Positions 48,086-57,545 are shown, counted from the stretch's first letter. The stretch is 64,000 bases of DNA from Luidia sarsii (GCA_949987565.1 OX465120.1:4955587-5019586); one strand, 5' to 3'. Made by a program: numbers and translations. The notes: generated by a model from the sequence alone, not told the origin.

Positions 48086-48719
48086 TCACGAACACAATCA
48101 TGAAGAACGTTCCATACGAAAAATGGCTACAAAATACTCTCGAGGGTTTCAAATAATGATTTTATGAATAAGATATGAATTTATCATGACGTCAAAGTTG
48201 GTATTGAATAATATTCATAAGGATGGGCCTGCTTTTATGATAGTCAATTATTTATTTATTTTGTTTCCTCTGGTTTTACAAAGAGCGAGAGAAGTTGAGC
48301 CAATCACGATATAAGATAGAATGGTCTGTTGAACTAAGCATTCAGTCATCAATCTTCATTATTTTGTGCATTTTGTAGTGCAAATCAGAGTAACAAAAAT
48401 TGTTGAAAGTTCTGACATTCTGATTAGTGGCATAACCGTTGAGGGCGCAAGACCATTGATATGCAACTTTATCAGTTTTTTGGATATTTCCTGAACAAAA
48501 GGAAGACATTTCTTTTAGAAAATTATTTCTGTACTGAATTATTTCTGACACTTCTGGACACGATTTGGTTTTAGCTAATCTATTGATTTAGTAATAAGAA
48601 TTAACTGCTAAACGGACGAGCCTATTGTAGTGAACGAGCCTGACATATACACGTCAATTTTGCAGACGACATCTCCTTGTCAGATTCATGTCATTGTGCC
48701 GACCTAAATACTTGCCAAT
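48086..48719 (+). promoter_or_regulatory. Presumed GOLT1 promoter and 5' UTR
   Basis: Lies just upstream of the GOLT1 start codon. It has a CCAAT box (gagccaatcacgat) at about 48297-48310. No TATA box at a clear distance. The transcription start and any upstream 5' UTR intron cannot be placed from sequence alone. Confidence 0.35.
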
Positions 48720-51700
48720 ATGTTTGAAGTTTCCGATTTTCAGAGTAAGTATCTCTTCACCTATGTTCAACTGGAACCCTAGGGGTTTTATTTCCGTTCA
48801 TAAATTAAGATTTTGGGGATGAATTTTGTGTTTAAATGTAAAGACAAACGAACTCGAGCATTCTCGCTTGCCGCGTAACATTCAGAGTAACTTGCCTTCA
48901 AATGGGGTTTTCATTGAACACCTTGGACTTTTAGTACATGTACTTACTTACGTACTGTTTTACTTTTGGGACCGGTCTAACCTACCTAATTATAAAGCCA
49001 AATGACATATTGAAGTATCATATACATGTGCACACAAGATTTCTTCACTTCAGCCAGGCATAACATAACGACAATTTGTGGTGCAATTTGAATTTTGATA
49101 CTTCAACATTTGTCAACATTGAACATTTGATTTTGAGGCAGAATTTCGGACGGAAGTGAGCACTAACCCAAGTCGGTTACTCACTACTGTCACTCTCACT
49201 CTCAGTCTCAGTACTACAGTACAGTAGTGATACTCAGTGATAGGCTTACATGCAGGATTTTTACTCCGGTTACAGGTACTACGGAGTACGGTAGTGTCTA
49301 GTGATTTTAAATCATTTTTTATTTTAATAATAATAATATTATAATAAATTATAAGGCCACCATCTAATGTGGCTGGATAGCTCAGATGGTAAGACTTACA
49401 ATACAAAGACTTGTGCTTGTGTGTAAAGCCAGAGGTCTCGTATTCAAGTCCTGATCCAGTCAAAGTTTTATTTGACATTTTTCAATAATTTTTTTATTTG
49501 CTCCTGGTGAAAATATCAAACTTGTTTGTAAAAAAAGGCTAACTGAATTTGAAGCCCCCAATAATTTAAGCGGGTATGGTGATTGAAAATAGGTTGCACC
49601 TTATTATTCCCGAGTTTCTTTTAATCCTTTTGCCAAATACAAATCTGAGTACTCTCATCTGATAGTGATATTCTAAACTATTGCCTAGAGTTAGGGTCAG
49701 CTTTGTGTTGGAGGAAAGAATTAATATCTTTGTCCGTTGTTTTTATTTGATATTTCACTTCCATTTTGTTTTCCAGAGATTGGGATTGGCCTGACAGGCT
49801 TTGGTGCCTTCTTCCTCTTCCTGGGCATCGTGTTCTTGTTTGACAAAGGCCTGCTAGCCATTGGAAATGTAAGTACCCTAGGCTAACAAGACCCAAATAT
49901 TAGTGAAGAGGAAGGTCATTCTAGGATTGTAGCCTCAGACCTAACTTCAATCTCAAAAGGTGATATACAAAAATGTTGCAAACTGCTTACTGACTAAAAT
50001 TACCAAAAAGTAAATCTAAAATTTAGTGGGCCTAACGTTTCGATCCTAGCAGGACCTTTCTCAAAGGCAGTGACAAGGACAAAAAAAACTTTTTTTGTCC
50101 TTGTCACTCTGCCTTTGACTTTGAGAAAGGTCCTGCTAGGATCGAAACGTCAGGCCCACTAAATTTTAGATTCAATCTCAAAAGTTAGAGGGCCTGACGT
50201 TTCGATCGTAGCAGGACCTTTGTCTTTGCCTTTGAGAAAGGTCCTGCTAGGATCGAAATGCCAGTCCCTCTTAACTTTTGAGATTTAATATAGGAAGGTT
50301 TGCGGTGACACCATGTATAAGGTCTCTTAAAGAAGAGGTGTGGTTCTGAAAAGAACCTGAGTGGTAACTCGACGTTTCGACCAGTGTGCTCTGGCCGTCA
50401 TCAGAATCCCTTTCCGCTTCAGCGATCACCGACATATAAGCAGATCCACCACCGAGTCCAAGGCATTCTCCTTATACACGGTGGTAAGCCCCTACACGGC
50501 ATTGGTAAGATCGAAAAACAGAAATGTTCACAGATTTACATGAAACTTATACAGTTTGAAGATGGTTATAGAAGAAACCTCTCACTGAAATATTTCTGCC
50601 TAAAATGTTGTATTTTGGGAGAAATTAGTAAAAGAAATAGTTTACGTCTCACCTCAACTATTTTTCGGAACAGTATGGCGTTGAATGGTGCATTTTCGCG
50701 AAACAAATGAAGCAGTTGACGGTTGGCGGATTGAGCTGAAATTTTCACAGGTGTGCTATTTAATGCAGATAATGTATGGATGCTATTCTTTGAGCTTGAC
50801 CATTGTTGTGTAGAGGTAGTCAGTGAGCAGTTTGCAACAGTTTTTCTATTAACTTTAGTCCTAACTTCTTTACAAATCTTTGTGTCTGCTTCACCCTCAG
50901 ATTCTGTTCCTGGCCGGGCTTGCCTGTGTGATAGGCCTGGAGCGAACCTTCCGATTCTTCTTCCAGCAGCATAAGCTGAAGGCCACTGGCTTCTTCATGG
51001 GAGGCATGGTCATTGTGCTTCTAGGCTGGCCCCTAGTTGGCATGATAGTGGAGACATACGGATTCTTCTTATTATTCAGGTAAGCGTCTCGTTCCCGTGA
51101 CTCCCACAAGAACAGTTGTTCTGATGCCTGACTGAATTGAAAAAAGAAAAACTGACGGGGAAATCTTAAGCAATTTTAAAAGGCCAGTTTTTCTTTGCCA
51201 TTTTTTAAAATTGCTTTTATTTTGTCAAAAAATATTAATGCTGGTCGTTGTACAATAGACCGATTGCACGACCAATGTTTACATGCCATCACGTTACTTA
51301 AAATGGGGATTTTTGCATCTCATTTGGTGCAGAACAGGAGTGGAAATGAGAAAAGAAGACTATTATATTGTCTACATTCTTCTTTTTACATTTCCATCGC
51401 TACTCTGTGCCGAATGAGATGAAAAAATACCCACCATAAGTCACGTGATGGCATGTAAACAGTGTTCACGCAATCACGTTTATTCCCGACGATATATTAT
51501 GATAGATATAATATGATGTTTGCGCCGAGGAGAATGAAATTCAATAAGGGTTAGCCCTGCTCGACGTAATAAGTGCTGAATGCCCAGTGCTTCGCCCGAT
51601 GCCTGATGAAAAAATTCAGGTAGCTCGGGCAGGATTCAAACCTGCGACTCCTGGCAAAGCACTGGCCATTCAGTGCTTATTACGTCATGCAGGACAAACC

Positions 51701-52550
51701 CTCAAGCCATGCTCTTCTCCTTGAGCTCTCTGATATATAGTTGAAAAGCTCAGAGAAATCTTCATCAAAGGCCCTGTAATTACGCATGAAACGTCTCTAT
51801 TTTAAGTGATTGCATCATGTATATTTTGTTTGTTTTTTCATCGCAGAGGATTCTTCCCCGTCGTCATCAATTTTCTTCGGCGAGTTCCAGTCCTGAGTAC
51901 TCTTTTATCTTTACCAGGCATCAATGGGGTGAGTTTTCTGTCTGTTTCTCAGAGAATGAAAGCTTGTGCCTTGCTTCAGACTAGTCACCCCTCCCAGTTC
52001 TAGTTGTCAGCCTTGGCTGACAGTCTACCAACCAATAGGGGATGGAGGCTCATGCCTTGCTTCAGACTAGTCACCCCTCCCAGTTCTATTTGTCAGCCTT
52101 GGCTGACAGTCTACCAACCAATAGGGGATGGAGGCTCATGCCTTGCTTCAGACTAGTCACCCCTCCCAGTTCTATTTGTCAGCCTTGGCTGACAGTCTAC
52201 CAACCAATAGGGGATGGAGGCTCATGCCTTGCTTCAGACTAGTCACCCCTCCCAGTTCTATTTGTCAGCCTTGGCTGACAGTCTACCAACCAATAGGGGA
52301 TGGAGGCTCATGCCTTGCTTCAGACTAGTCACCCCTCCCAGTTCTATTTGTCAGCCTTGGCTGACAGTCTACCAACCAATAGGGATGGAGGCTCATGCCT
52401 TGCTTCTGACTGGTCACCCTGCCCACTACAACAGTGTATATTCTATATGAATATTAATATTTCACATGAATATTCGAACATTCACATGAATATACATATC
52501 TTCCTCTGCAGTTTCTGATGAGGTTTGAGGAAAGGAACCCCATGGTTTAG
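48720..52550 (+). CDS. GOLT1: Golgi transport protein GOLT1 (Got1-like), five exons
   Basis: Coding exons: 48720-48744, 49777-49868, 50901-51079, 51847-51928, 52512-52550; all introns are GT-AG, phases 1, 0, 2, 0. The product is 138 residues, the same length as vertebrate GOLT1B. It is a small four-helix membrane protein of the Got1 family, which acts in ER-to-Golgi and intra-Golgi vesicle traffic. Visible family features: KIGIGLTGFGAFFLFLG (9-25), GLERTFRFFFQ (51-61), GWPLVGMI (81-88), GFFLLFRGFFPVV (93-105), RRVPVL (110-115). Helices lie at about 9-30, 33-50, 67-86 and 88-108, and the tail ends NPMV. The start (MFEVSDFQ) aligns with the family's short N terminus. Intron 1 carries a SINE, intron 2 Family A and J elements, intron 3 a SINE, intron 4 a satellite. 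The reading frame is intact. Confidence 0.95.
49362..49490 (+). mobile_element. tRNA-derived SINE, family beta, in GOLT1 intron 1
   Basis: tggctggatagctcagatgg gives the A box, and tctcgtattcaagtcctgat holds a B-box-like ATTCAAGTCC, followed by the family tail ccagtcaaagtttta. An insertion of about 20 nt in the anticodon region separates it from a tRNA. Same strand as GOLT1. Confidence 0.7.
49946..50184 (+). mobile_element. Family A foldback element with 14-bp direct repeats, in GOLT1 intron 2
   Basis: The 14-mer ttcaatctcaaaag occurs at 49946-49959 and 50171-50184 and exactly abuts the element: gtgatatacaaaaatgttgc begins at 49960 and actaaattttaga ends at 50170. The hairpin arms are long and nearly perfect, with a loop containing ttgtcctt/aaggacaa. 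The right arm carries ggtcctgctaggatcgaaac and GTC, like the 3' half of a hammerhead. It has inserted at the edge of another Family A hairpin (50171-50287), so it is the younger of the two. Confidence 0.85.
50171..50287. mobile_element. Older Family A hairpin, target of the adjacent insertion
   Basis: Inverted arms from atctcaaaagttagagggcc to its complement ending taacttttgagat, with the same gatcgtagcaggacc / ggtcctgctaggatc core. Its left edge is duplicated by the neighbouring insertion. No constant end is seen. Confidence 0.7.
50288..50460 (-). mobile_element. Family J element part with hammerhead-like core
   Basis: aggtttgcggtgacaccatg and gtggttctgaaaagaacctg match Family J at 22.73 kb. 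It continues into gacgtttcgaccag and gtcatcagaatccc, whose minus-strand reading is the ribozyme-like core annotated below. It ends without a clear boundary. Confidence 0.55.
50371..50404 (-). ncRNA. Hammerhead-ribozyme-like motif
   Basis: On the minus strand: CTGATGA, one extra C, a stem-loop GGCCAG/CTGGTC, GAAA, then CGTC. CTGATGA, a short helix, GAAA and a GTC cleavage triplet are the established hammerhead conserved core. Odd points: there is one extra nucleotide between CTGATGA and helix II, helix III is minimal (ACGT), and a cis helix I is not obvious. It may be a decayed or dimer-dependent ribozyme. No activity can be claimed from sequence. Confidence 0.4.
51538..51708 (-). mobile_element. 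tRNA-derived SINE, family alpha, rearranged, in GOLT1 intron 3
   Basis: A minus-strand copy (51538-51662, B-box ggtttgaatcc on that strand) is followed head-to-head by a plus-strand 3' part (51653-51708, ggcaaagcactggccattca then cttattacgtcatgcagg). The two SINE ends therefore form an inverted repeat. Confidence 0.7.
51958..52420 (+). repeat. 86-bp satellite, about 5.3 units, filling GOLT1 intron 4 (family C, array 2)
   Basis: Nearly identical units containing cttcagactagtcacccctc, agttctatttgtcagccttg, gctgacagtctaccaaccaa and taggggatggaggctcatgc. Period 86 bp except the last unit, which has lost one G and is 85 bp, like the 35 kb array. High identity between units suggests recent expansion. 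The intron is 583 bp and the array takes about 460 of it. Confidence 0.95.
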
Positions 52551-52784
52551 TCCGGTGCCTTGCCCCCAATCTCCAAGCGGATGCATTCAGTGTCAACAGT
52601 AAAGGTTTGTCGTATGAGGAGGGAACAAGTCTGTTGCCAAGCTGTCAGACATCAGTGCAAGTCCTTGCAGTGATCTCTGACACTCCTTAAAAGTGCCGCG
52701 GACAGATTCTCTCCTGATCTCGGGGATCAGGGATTCTGCCAGACTTCATAATGCTATAAACAATCAACCATATGCAAATGAGGA

Positions 52785-53485
52785 GTCTGGCGCCCTCTAC
52801 TGGCAGTCAGGCACCTCGTATCGTACACGGCTGTGAAGTTTCCTTCCTTGCGTCCACTTGTTGCCTTTGAAGAGGATGGCCTGTTAACACCATTTTGAAC
52901 GCCTGCTTCAAAATATGAACTGCAAACGTGAGTCTGACGCCCTCTATTGGCAGGTAGCTCTGTGTGCTGGGCGTACCCACATTCTTCCATCGTGACATTG
53001 TTTTTGCAAGGACATCCCATCAATATCATCGCATAGTCATCACGCCTACTACAAAAGGAAACGCACAGTTATCCCTGTGGAAACATTTGTTGGAGTCTGA
53101 CGCCCCCTATTGACAGAATTCTCATTGGTTCATCTGTTGCACTGGGCATTCTCATGCTTTCTCCCATTGCTCAGTGATCTTCAGTCGTCGTTTGTTCCCG
53201 TAACGAAGATGGCATCAGTGCAGATATGCCACTGAAATGTAATGAGAATTGATCAGTCAACCCTGTGAGAGTGGCCTTCTTTTGAGTGCAGCGCCCTCTG
53301 TTGACAGGAAGCTTATTGGTTCTCCCTGTACATTTGGTGCTCTGATTTCTTCTCGCAAAGTTCATTGTTTTGCTTTCATACGGACTGCATGTTGACACCA
53401 GCGTGTAACGTTTCAACATCCACTGTAATGAACAATCAGCCCAGTGCAAATTACTTCACAAGAGTCTACTGCCCTCTGTTGGCAG
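52785..53485 (+). promoter_or_regulatory. Five tandem CTCF-like motifs in a diverged repeat
   Basis: Motif spans: 52785-52806, 52932-52953, 53095-53116, 53286-53307, 53464-53485. Each reads like gtctgacgccctctattggc plus ag, i.e. on the minus strand CTGCCARTAGAGGGCGYC-type, which fits the CTCF core. All five are in one orientation. Steps are 147, 163, 191 and 178 bp. Between them only scattered similarity remains (attggttc, tgtaatga, caatcag), so the units look like an old tandem duplication in which the motif was kept. Confidence 0.5.
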
Positions 53486-54468
53486 CCTTGCCCATCATGT
53501 GTGCTTAAGTGTAAACGCATTTTTCAAAAAGGACATCATCATATTGCTTTTTAAGATGGCGGAATGGTAGTGCAAAGCAAGATGTCTGTACCATAGTTTT
53601 TCTGCGGCTATTGATTGATTGACAACCAAGTGTTAAATCTCTTGCTGAAGAACATTTAAACTTCATACAGCCCCCATCCAGTGATTACACGCCCACTATG
53701 CATTCAGGATTATTTCTGACAGAAAAGCCAGCCAAGGAAGTTAGACTGGACTTGATTTAACTTCAAAACTCAGCGCATCGTGACCAAATTTTTTCTTCAG
53801 ATTTCATAGTGCAACGATCAGTGTCTGTGTAAATATGTAAATACGAAGCACTTTCTTGCGAGAGCTTCAAGTTCTCTACACCTCTTCCATATTAGTCTAG
53901 AATCTTCTGAGTCAGAGTTTCCTCTGGAATTGTGTGAGTCTGAAATGGCAACCGATGATTTGCTCAGCAGATGAGTTTGGGTATATTGTGGATGTGGTTT
54001 GGTATATTGTGGATGTGGTTTGGGTATATTGTGGATGTGCTATGCTGAGGTTTCATGGGTCACAGATTGGATGGGAAATGAGTCTAAAGCACTGTATTAT
54101 GAACATGTGCGTACAGAAACATACAGTTATGTGCAAGTACACATCAGATACATCATACACAGCCCTTTTGTCACCATGAATAGCCTGCACTTCCATGCAA
54201 CCTTCAGACTGCCATAGTGGTCTTTATTTTTCAAAATCTCAAAGATTTGGCGGTCCCGATATTTCAAACTGAACATGTCTCGCCCTGGTTTTCATCAACG
54301 GTCTTTGTCCCTCTTTAAAGACTACAAAAATGCCCCTCTGCTCTGATAATAGAAATATGATTCGGTGACCTCTTTATTATTTTCTTTATTTCATTTATTC
54401 ACCCTAAAAGGTGACTTTTTACACCATGTCCGTCATTTTTGTTGTCTTTGATTGCCCTGATCACTGCT

Positions 54469-54474
54469 ATTAAA
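54469..54474 (+). terminator. Candidate polyadenylation signal for GOLT1 (ATTAAA)
   Basis: ATTAAA followed within 60 nt by a T/GT-rich stretch (ttcttatttgttttattttt), as expected for a poly(A) site with its downstream element. Confidence 0.4.
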
Positions 54475-54500
54475 TATGAAATCTTCTGCACATTTGAAGT

Positions 54501-55559
54501 CCTATGATATGGTGTTCTTATTTGTTTTATTTTTGTTTTGTTTGATAGTATTTTGGTTTGGAGGTTTGTTAATTTGATGGTTTGTTCGTTCTTTCATTGT
54601 TTGGTTGGTTGGTTGGTTGGTTGGTTAGTAGGTTAGTTGGTTGGTCGGTCAGTTGGTTGGGTGGTTGGTTTGTTGGTTGGTTAGTAGTTTAGTTGGTTGG
54701 TCGGTCAGTTGGTTGGGTGGTTGGTTAGTTGGTTGGTTAATTGGTTAGTTGGTTGGTCGGTCAGTTGGTTGGGTGGTTGGTTAGTTGGTTGGTTAATGGG
54801 TTAGTTGGTTGGTCGGTGGGTGGTTTTGTTTGCCCAATTGTCTTTATATTTCTGTCTGTCAGTTTTTCTGTCTGTCTGTGGTCTCTATTAATTTTGATGG
54901 TAGCTTATTGACATCAACAAGAGAGGCTTATGTTTTATTCTACATCAATAACATTATGCTCAAACCGTGACTACTAACTATTCGTTATTTAATACCCATT
55001 GTATCCTGTGCTCATCCAGATTCCAGAACACAACATGTTGCTCTATTTTATGATAATGACAATCCACCAGTAAAGCCACAGTGACCCTGACCTCCAACAA
55101 TCCTGTCCATTCAGCATAATGATGATTACAATATGATACACTATATATAGGCTCTACATTATTTGAATCTGCCTCACGACCTCAATGATCAACCAGCTCT
55201 AGAAAGCAGGAGTTGCGAATTTTGAATCCCGCCCGAGCTGCTAGAATTTGTTTTCATCAGGCATCGGGCAAAGCAATGATAATTCATCATAATGAAAATT
55301 TTGAGTGGATGAAATTAATTCAAATGCTTGTAGATATTTGAATTTCATGCTATGATTGATGAAAGAAAACATCTGGCATAAAAGGGAGAGTGCAGCTAGC
55401 AAGCCCCATCACTTTGCAAACATGTCCTCATCGGTAGCACGATCTCACCACCGGTATCAGAATCAGCTTGTGGGCGTCATTGTGTAGAATCCAAGAATCG
55501 GTAAGTCTTGCTTCTAACTATGAAGGATGTGTTCTCATCTGTAGACCTGTAGACTCAAC
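54501..55559. other. Intergenic: GGTT repeat and SINE fragment
   Basis: (GGTT)n-rich stretch at 54597-54830 and a plus-strand SINE alpha fragment at 55180-55280 (agctctagaaagcaggag, tttgaatcccgcccgagctg, catcaggcatcgggcaaagc). Nothing else recognised. Confidence 0.6.
54597..54830. repeat. (GGTT)n tetranucleotide repeat
   Basis: Units of ggttggtt mixed with ggtcggtcagttggttgggt, the latter recurring about every 60 bp. Confidence 0.9.
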
Positions 55560-56300
55560 TTACGGATAGCTCACCACAAGTTACGACGGGCCGTGTGGTC
55601 CCAGTACACCTATCTCGCTGTCGTAGGTGGCGATGCGTTTGATGATATTGGTTGCTGGGATTATTGGCGATCAAGTCTTTGCCGTGGTTTTCAGACCAAA
55701 TTCCAGACCAAATTTGCATTGAAACCACAATTAACCACACATGGTTTTTCCTGTGGGCGAATAAGGGCCATACACCACGACATACCACAGCATGGGTTTT
55801 GTGGTATCCTGTGGTATGTGAGCCTGCACTACTGTGGGCACTGTGGTAAATTGCGGTACACAGTGTGTGTCCTGTACGGGAGGTGCAAAGCGTTAGGGTT
55901 AAGAAGACTTGAACTCTTTTTGTCACTCATTTTGATTTTCTGTAATTTAGGCTTTTTTTTATCTTAAAGACTGCGAGAGCACTGTGGCTACGGCTATAAT
56001 TATTGTGGGAGTCAATAGGTAGTGGCTGTAGCCACTTGTGTAGACTGTGTATAAGTCAAAGCCCTAGCCAAGACAAGTCAGACTGGGGCTTCTGTCAACT
56101 AGGGGACGGAGACAATAGCCTTTTGTTTGCCTTTGGGGCAACATTGATCTCGATCCTCTCCCAACAATTTTGTATTCAAAAATGGATTTCAGAAGTAGAA
56201 CCTTTGAATCTAAGCTACAGTTTTTGAGGGAAGTTGTCCTCACTGACCCTCTGTTCTGTGTCACTTATAGCGTATCCAAGAGCAGCTTGCAATTGTTGCT
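55560..56300 (+). promoter_or_regulatory. GPCR upstream region with RUNX-type site cluster
   Basis: Between 55575 and 55870 at least nine ACCACA/TGTGGT motifs occur, including two AACCACA and a palindromic pair (cataccacagcatgg … tgtggtatcctgtggtatg). A decayed Family B unit is at 56012-56075. A possible 3' splice site (cttatag) at about 56270 would allow a 5' UTR intron before the start codon. Confidence 0.3.
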
Positions 56301-57200
56301 ATGGCATCTGAGAGCTCCTTCGTCGCCACGGTAGCCGTTGTCATCCAGGTGGTCAGTTGCCTGGCGATAGTTGCCAACATTCTGGTGTTGAGCGTCTTTG
56401 TCAGCACACCCTCGCTTCGTCGTCAGCATTACGTCTTTGTGCTAAGCCTGGCCCTAGCAGACACTATCGGTCCCGTCGCTGCCTTCGTCCTCCAGGTGCA
56501 CTTCATCCCTGGTCCCTTGGCGGTCTTCCGCTCGGCGAACTTCGCGGCCGAGCTGAGCATCCTGGCAATCGCCGTCCACCGCCTCCACGTCCTGGGCGTG
56601 CTTGCGAGCCCCTCGCGATACGACGCCACCGCGACCAGCCGCGCGCGCCTGCTTGCAGCCTGCCTGCTAATCTGGCTGGTCTCCGCTGTGGTCTTCACCC
56701 CAGCGACCCTCATCCAAACCCACGCCTTGTACCTCTTCCGACCGCTTCTCTTCCTCGCCGTCTTGCTTCTGACCTCACTCCTGTACCTTGCCGCCTTTCG
56801 TAAGATAGTCGCTCATCAGGCTACCCTAAGTGGCGTGAACATTGCAGCGGATGATCAGCAGACTGTTAAATGCTTAGCCCAATCGCGTCGGCTGGTCGTC
56901 TCCTTCGCGATCATCCTCATCATCTCAGCCATCTCCCTCCTCCCCTTCTGCCTGTGTAACATCTTGGTTTACGCCAGCGGTGAGCGCATTACGGAGCAGA
57001 CCCCCTCCTTCCTTGCTGTCTACAAGATGTCGACCGCCTGCCTGCTTGCCAGGTCCATCGTCAACCCTTTCATGTACTGGTGGCATCTTGGGGATTTCCG
57101 GCGAAGCTTGACATCGCGCCTGTCCTGTCGGCCATGTCGTAACCATGGCAATGACACCTCTGTATCCATGACGGTCAACAGTGAAATTCTCATGAGATAG
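56301..57200 (+). CDS. Intronless rhodopsin-like (class A) GPCR, orphan
   Basis: 299 residues with seven hydrophobic segments: about 8-33, 43-67, 76-101, 117-137, 145-167, 197-224, 240-261. Class A landmarks: N26 in helix 1, LALAD with D54 in helix 2, W125 in helix 4, LPF with P215 in helix 6, and NPFMY (255-259) in helix 7 followed by a short helix 8 with a CxxC near 276-279. Odd features: DRY is replaced by HRL (93-95), the cysteine at the top of helix 3 and an ECL2 cysteine are missing, so the usual disulfide is absent, and the N terminus and loops are very short. C terminus ends in SVSMTVNSEILMR. The coding region is much richer in GC than its flanks. Ligand and G-protein are unknown. It would sit in the plasma membrane. 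Start chosen as the first ATG of the frame. Confidence 0.9.
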   Translation: MASESSFVATVAVVIQVVSCLAIVANILVLSVFVSTPSLRRQHYVFVLSLALADTIGPVAAFVLQVHFIPGPLAVFRSANFAAELSILAIAVHRLHVLGVLASPSRYDATATSRARLLAACLLIWLVSAVVFTPATLIQTHALYLFRPLLFLAVLLLTSLLYLAAFRKIVAHQATLSGVNIAADDQQTVKCLAQSRRLVVSFAIILIISAISLLPFCLCNILVYASGERITEQTPSFLAVYKMSTACLLARSIVNPFMYWWHLGDFRRSLTSRLSCRPCRNHGNDTSVSMTVNSEILMR

Positions 57201-57356
57201 CTCCCTTTATGATTTGGTCAGTTCCACCGTGATTGACATTACATATTAAGTGATTTTGACATATTCCTCGATCAATTATTCTTGAAGGACTCCAATTGTT
57301 GACATTACATATTATTTGATTTAAGTATACCTCTGAAGAATCATTGAAATGCATGC
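57201..57356 (+). other. GPCR 3' UTR
   Basis: Short AT-rich 3' UTR from the stop codon toward the AATAAA at 57358. It contains a repeated tgacattacatattatttgat / tgacattacatattaagtga sequence. Confidence 0.5.
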
Positions 57357-57545
57357 AAATAAAATGAGATATGGTGATATACAAAAATGTTGCAAAATTC
57401 TTACTGACAAGTTACGAAAATGCAAATCTCAAAATTTAGTGGGCCTGACGTTTCGATCGTAGCAGGACCTTTCTCAATGGCAGAGAAAGGTCCTGTTTTG
57501 AGAAAGGTCCTGCTAGGATCGAAACGTCGGGCAAATAAAAAGAGG
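57357..57545 (+). mobile_element. Family A foldback element at the GPCR 3' end
   Basis: gtgatatacaaaaatgttgc starts at 57374. One hairpin with gatcgtagcaggacc and ggtcctgctaggatc arms ends at gtcgggc. Imperfect direct repeats (aaataaaatgagata / aaataaaaagaggta, 13 of 15 matching) flank it, and the left one contains the AATAAA. Confidence 0.7.
57358..57363 (+). terminator. Polyadenylation signal AATAAA for the GPCR gene
   Basis: AATAAA about 160 nt after the stop codon. A Family A element starts about 10 nt further on, so the element's own sequence would supply the downstream part of the poly(A) site. Confidence 0.55.

Larger units (their letters stand above)
52551..54500 (+). other. Presumed GOLT1 3' UTR
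   Basis: Runs from the stop codon to a probable polyadenylation site. It contains the CTCF-like motif array (52785-53485), a YY1-type AAGATGGCGG at 53553-53562, and a triplicated ttgtggatgtggtttgg-like repeat at 53985-54035. I saw no earlier AATAAA. Its length, nearly 2 kb, is inferred. Confidence 0.4.

Noticed and set aside
49366..49470. A functional tRNA gene in GOLT1 intron 1
   Set aside because: A box and a B-like box are present, but the anticodon region is enlarged and the family recurs with a common tail.
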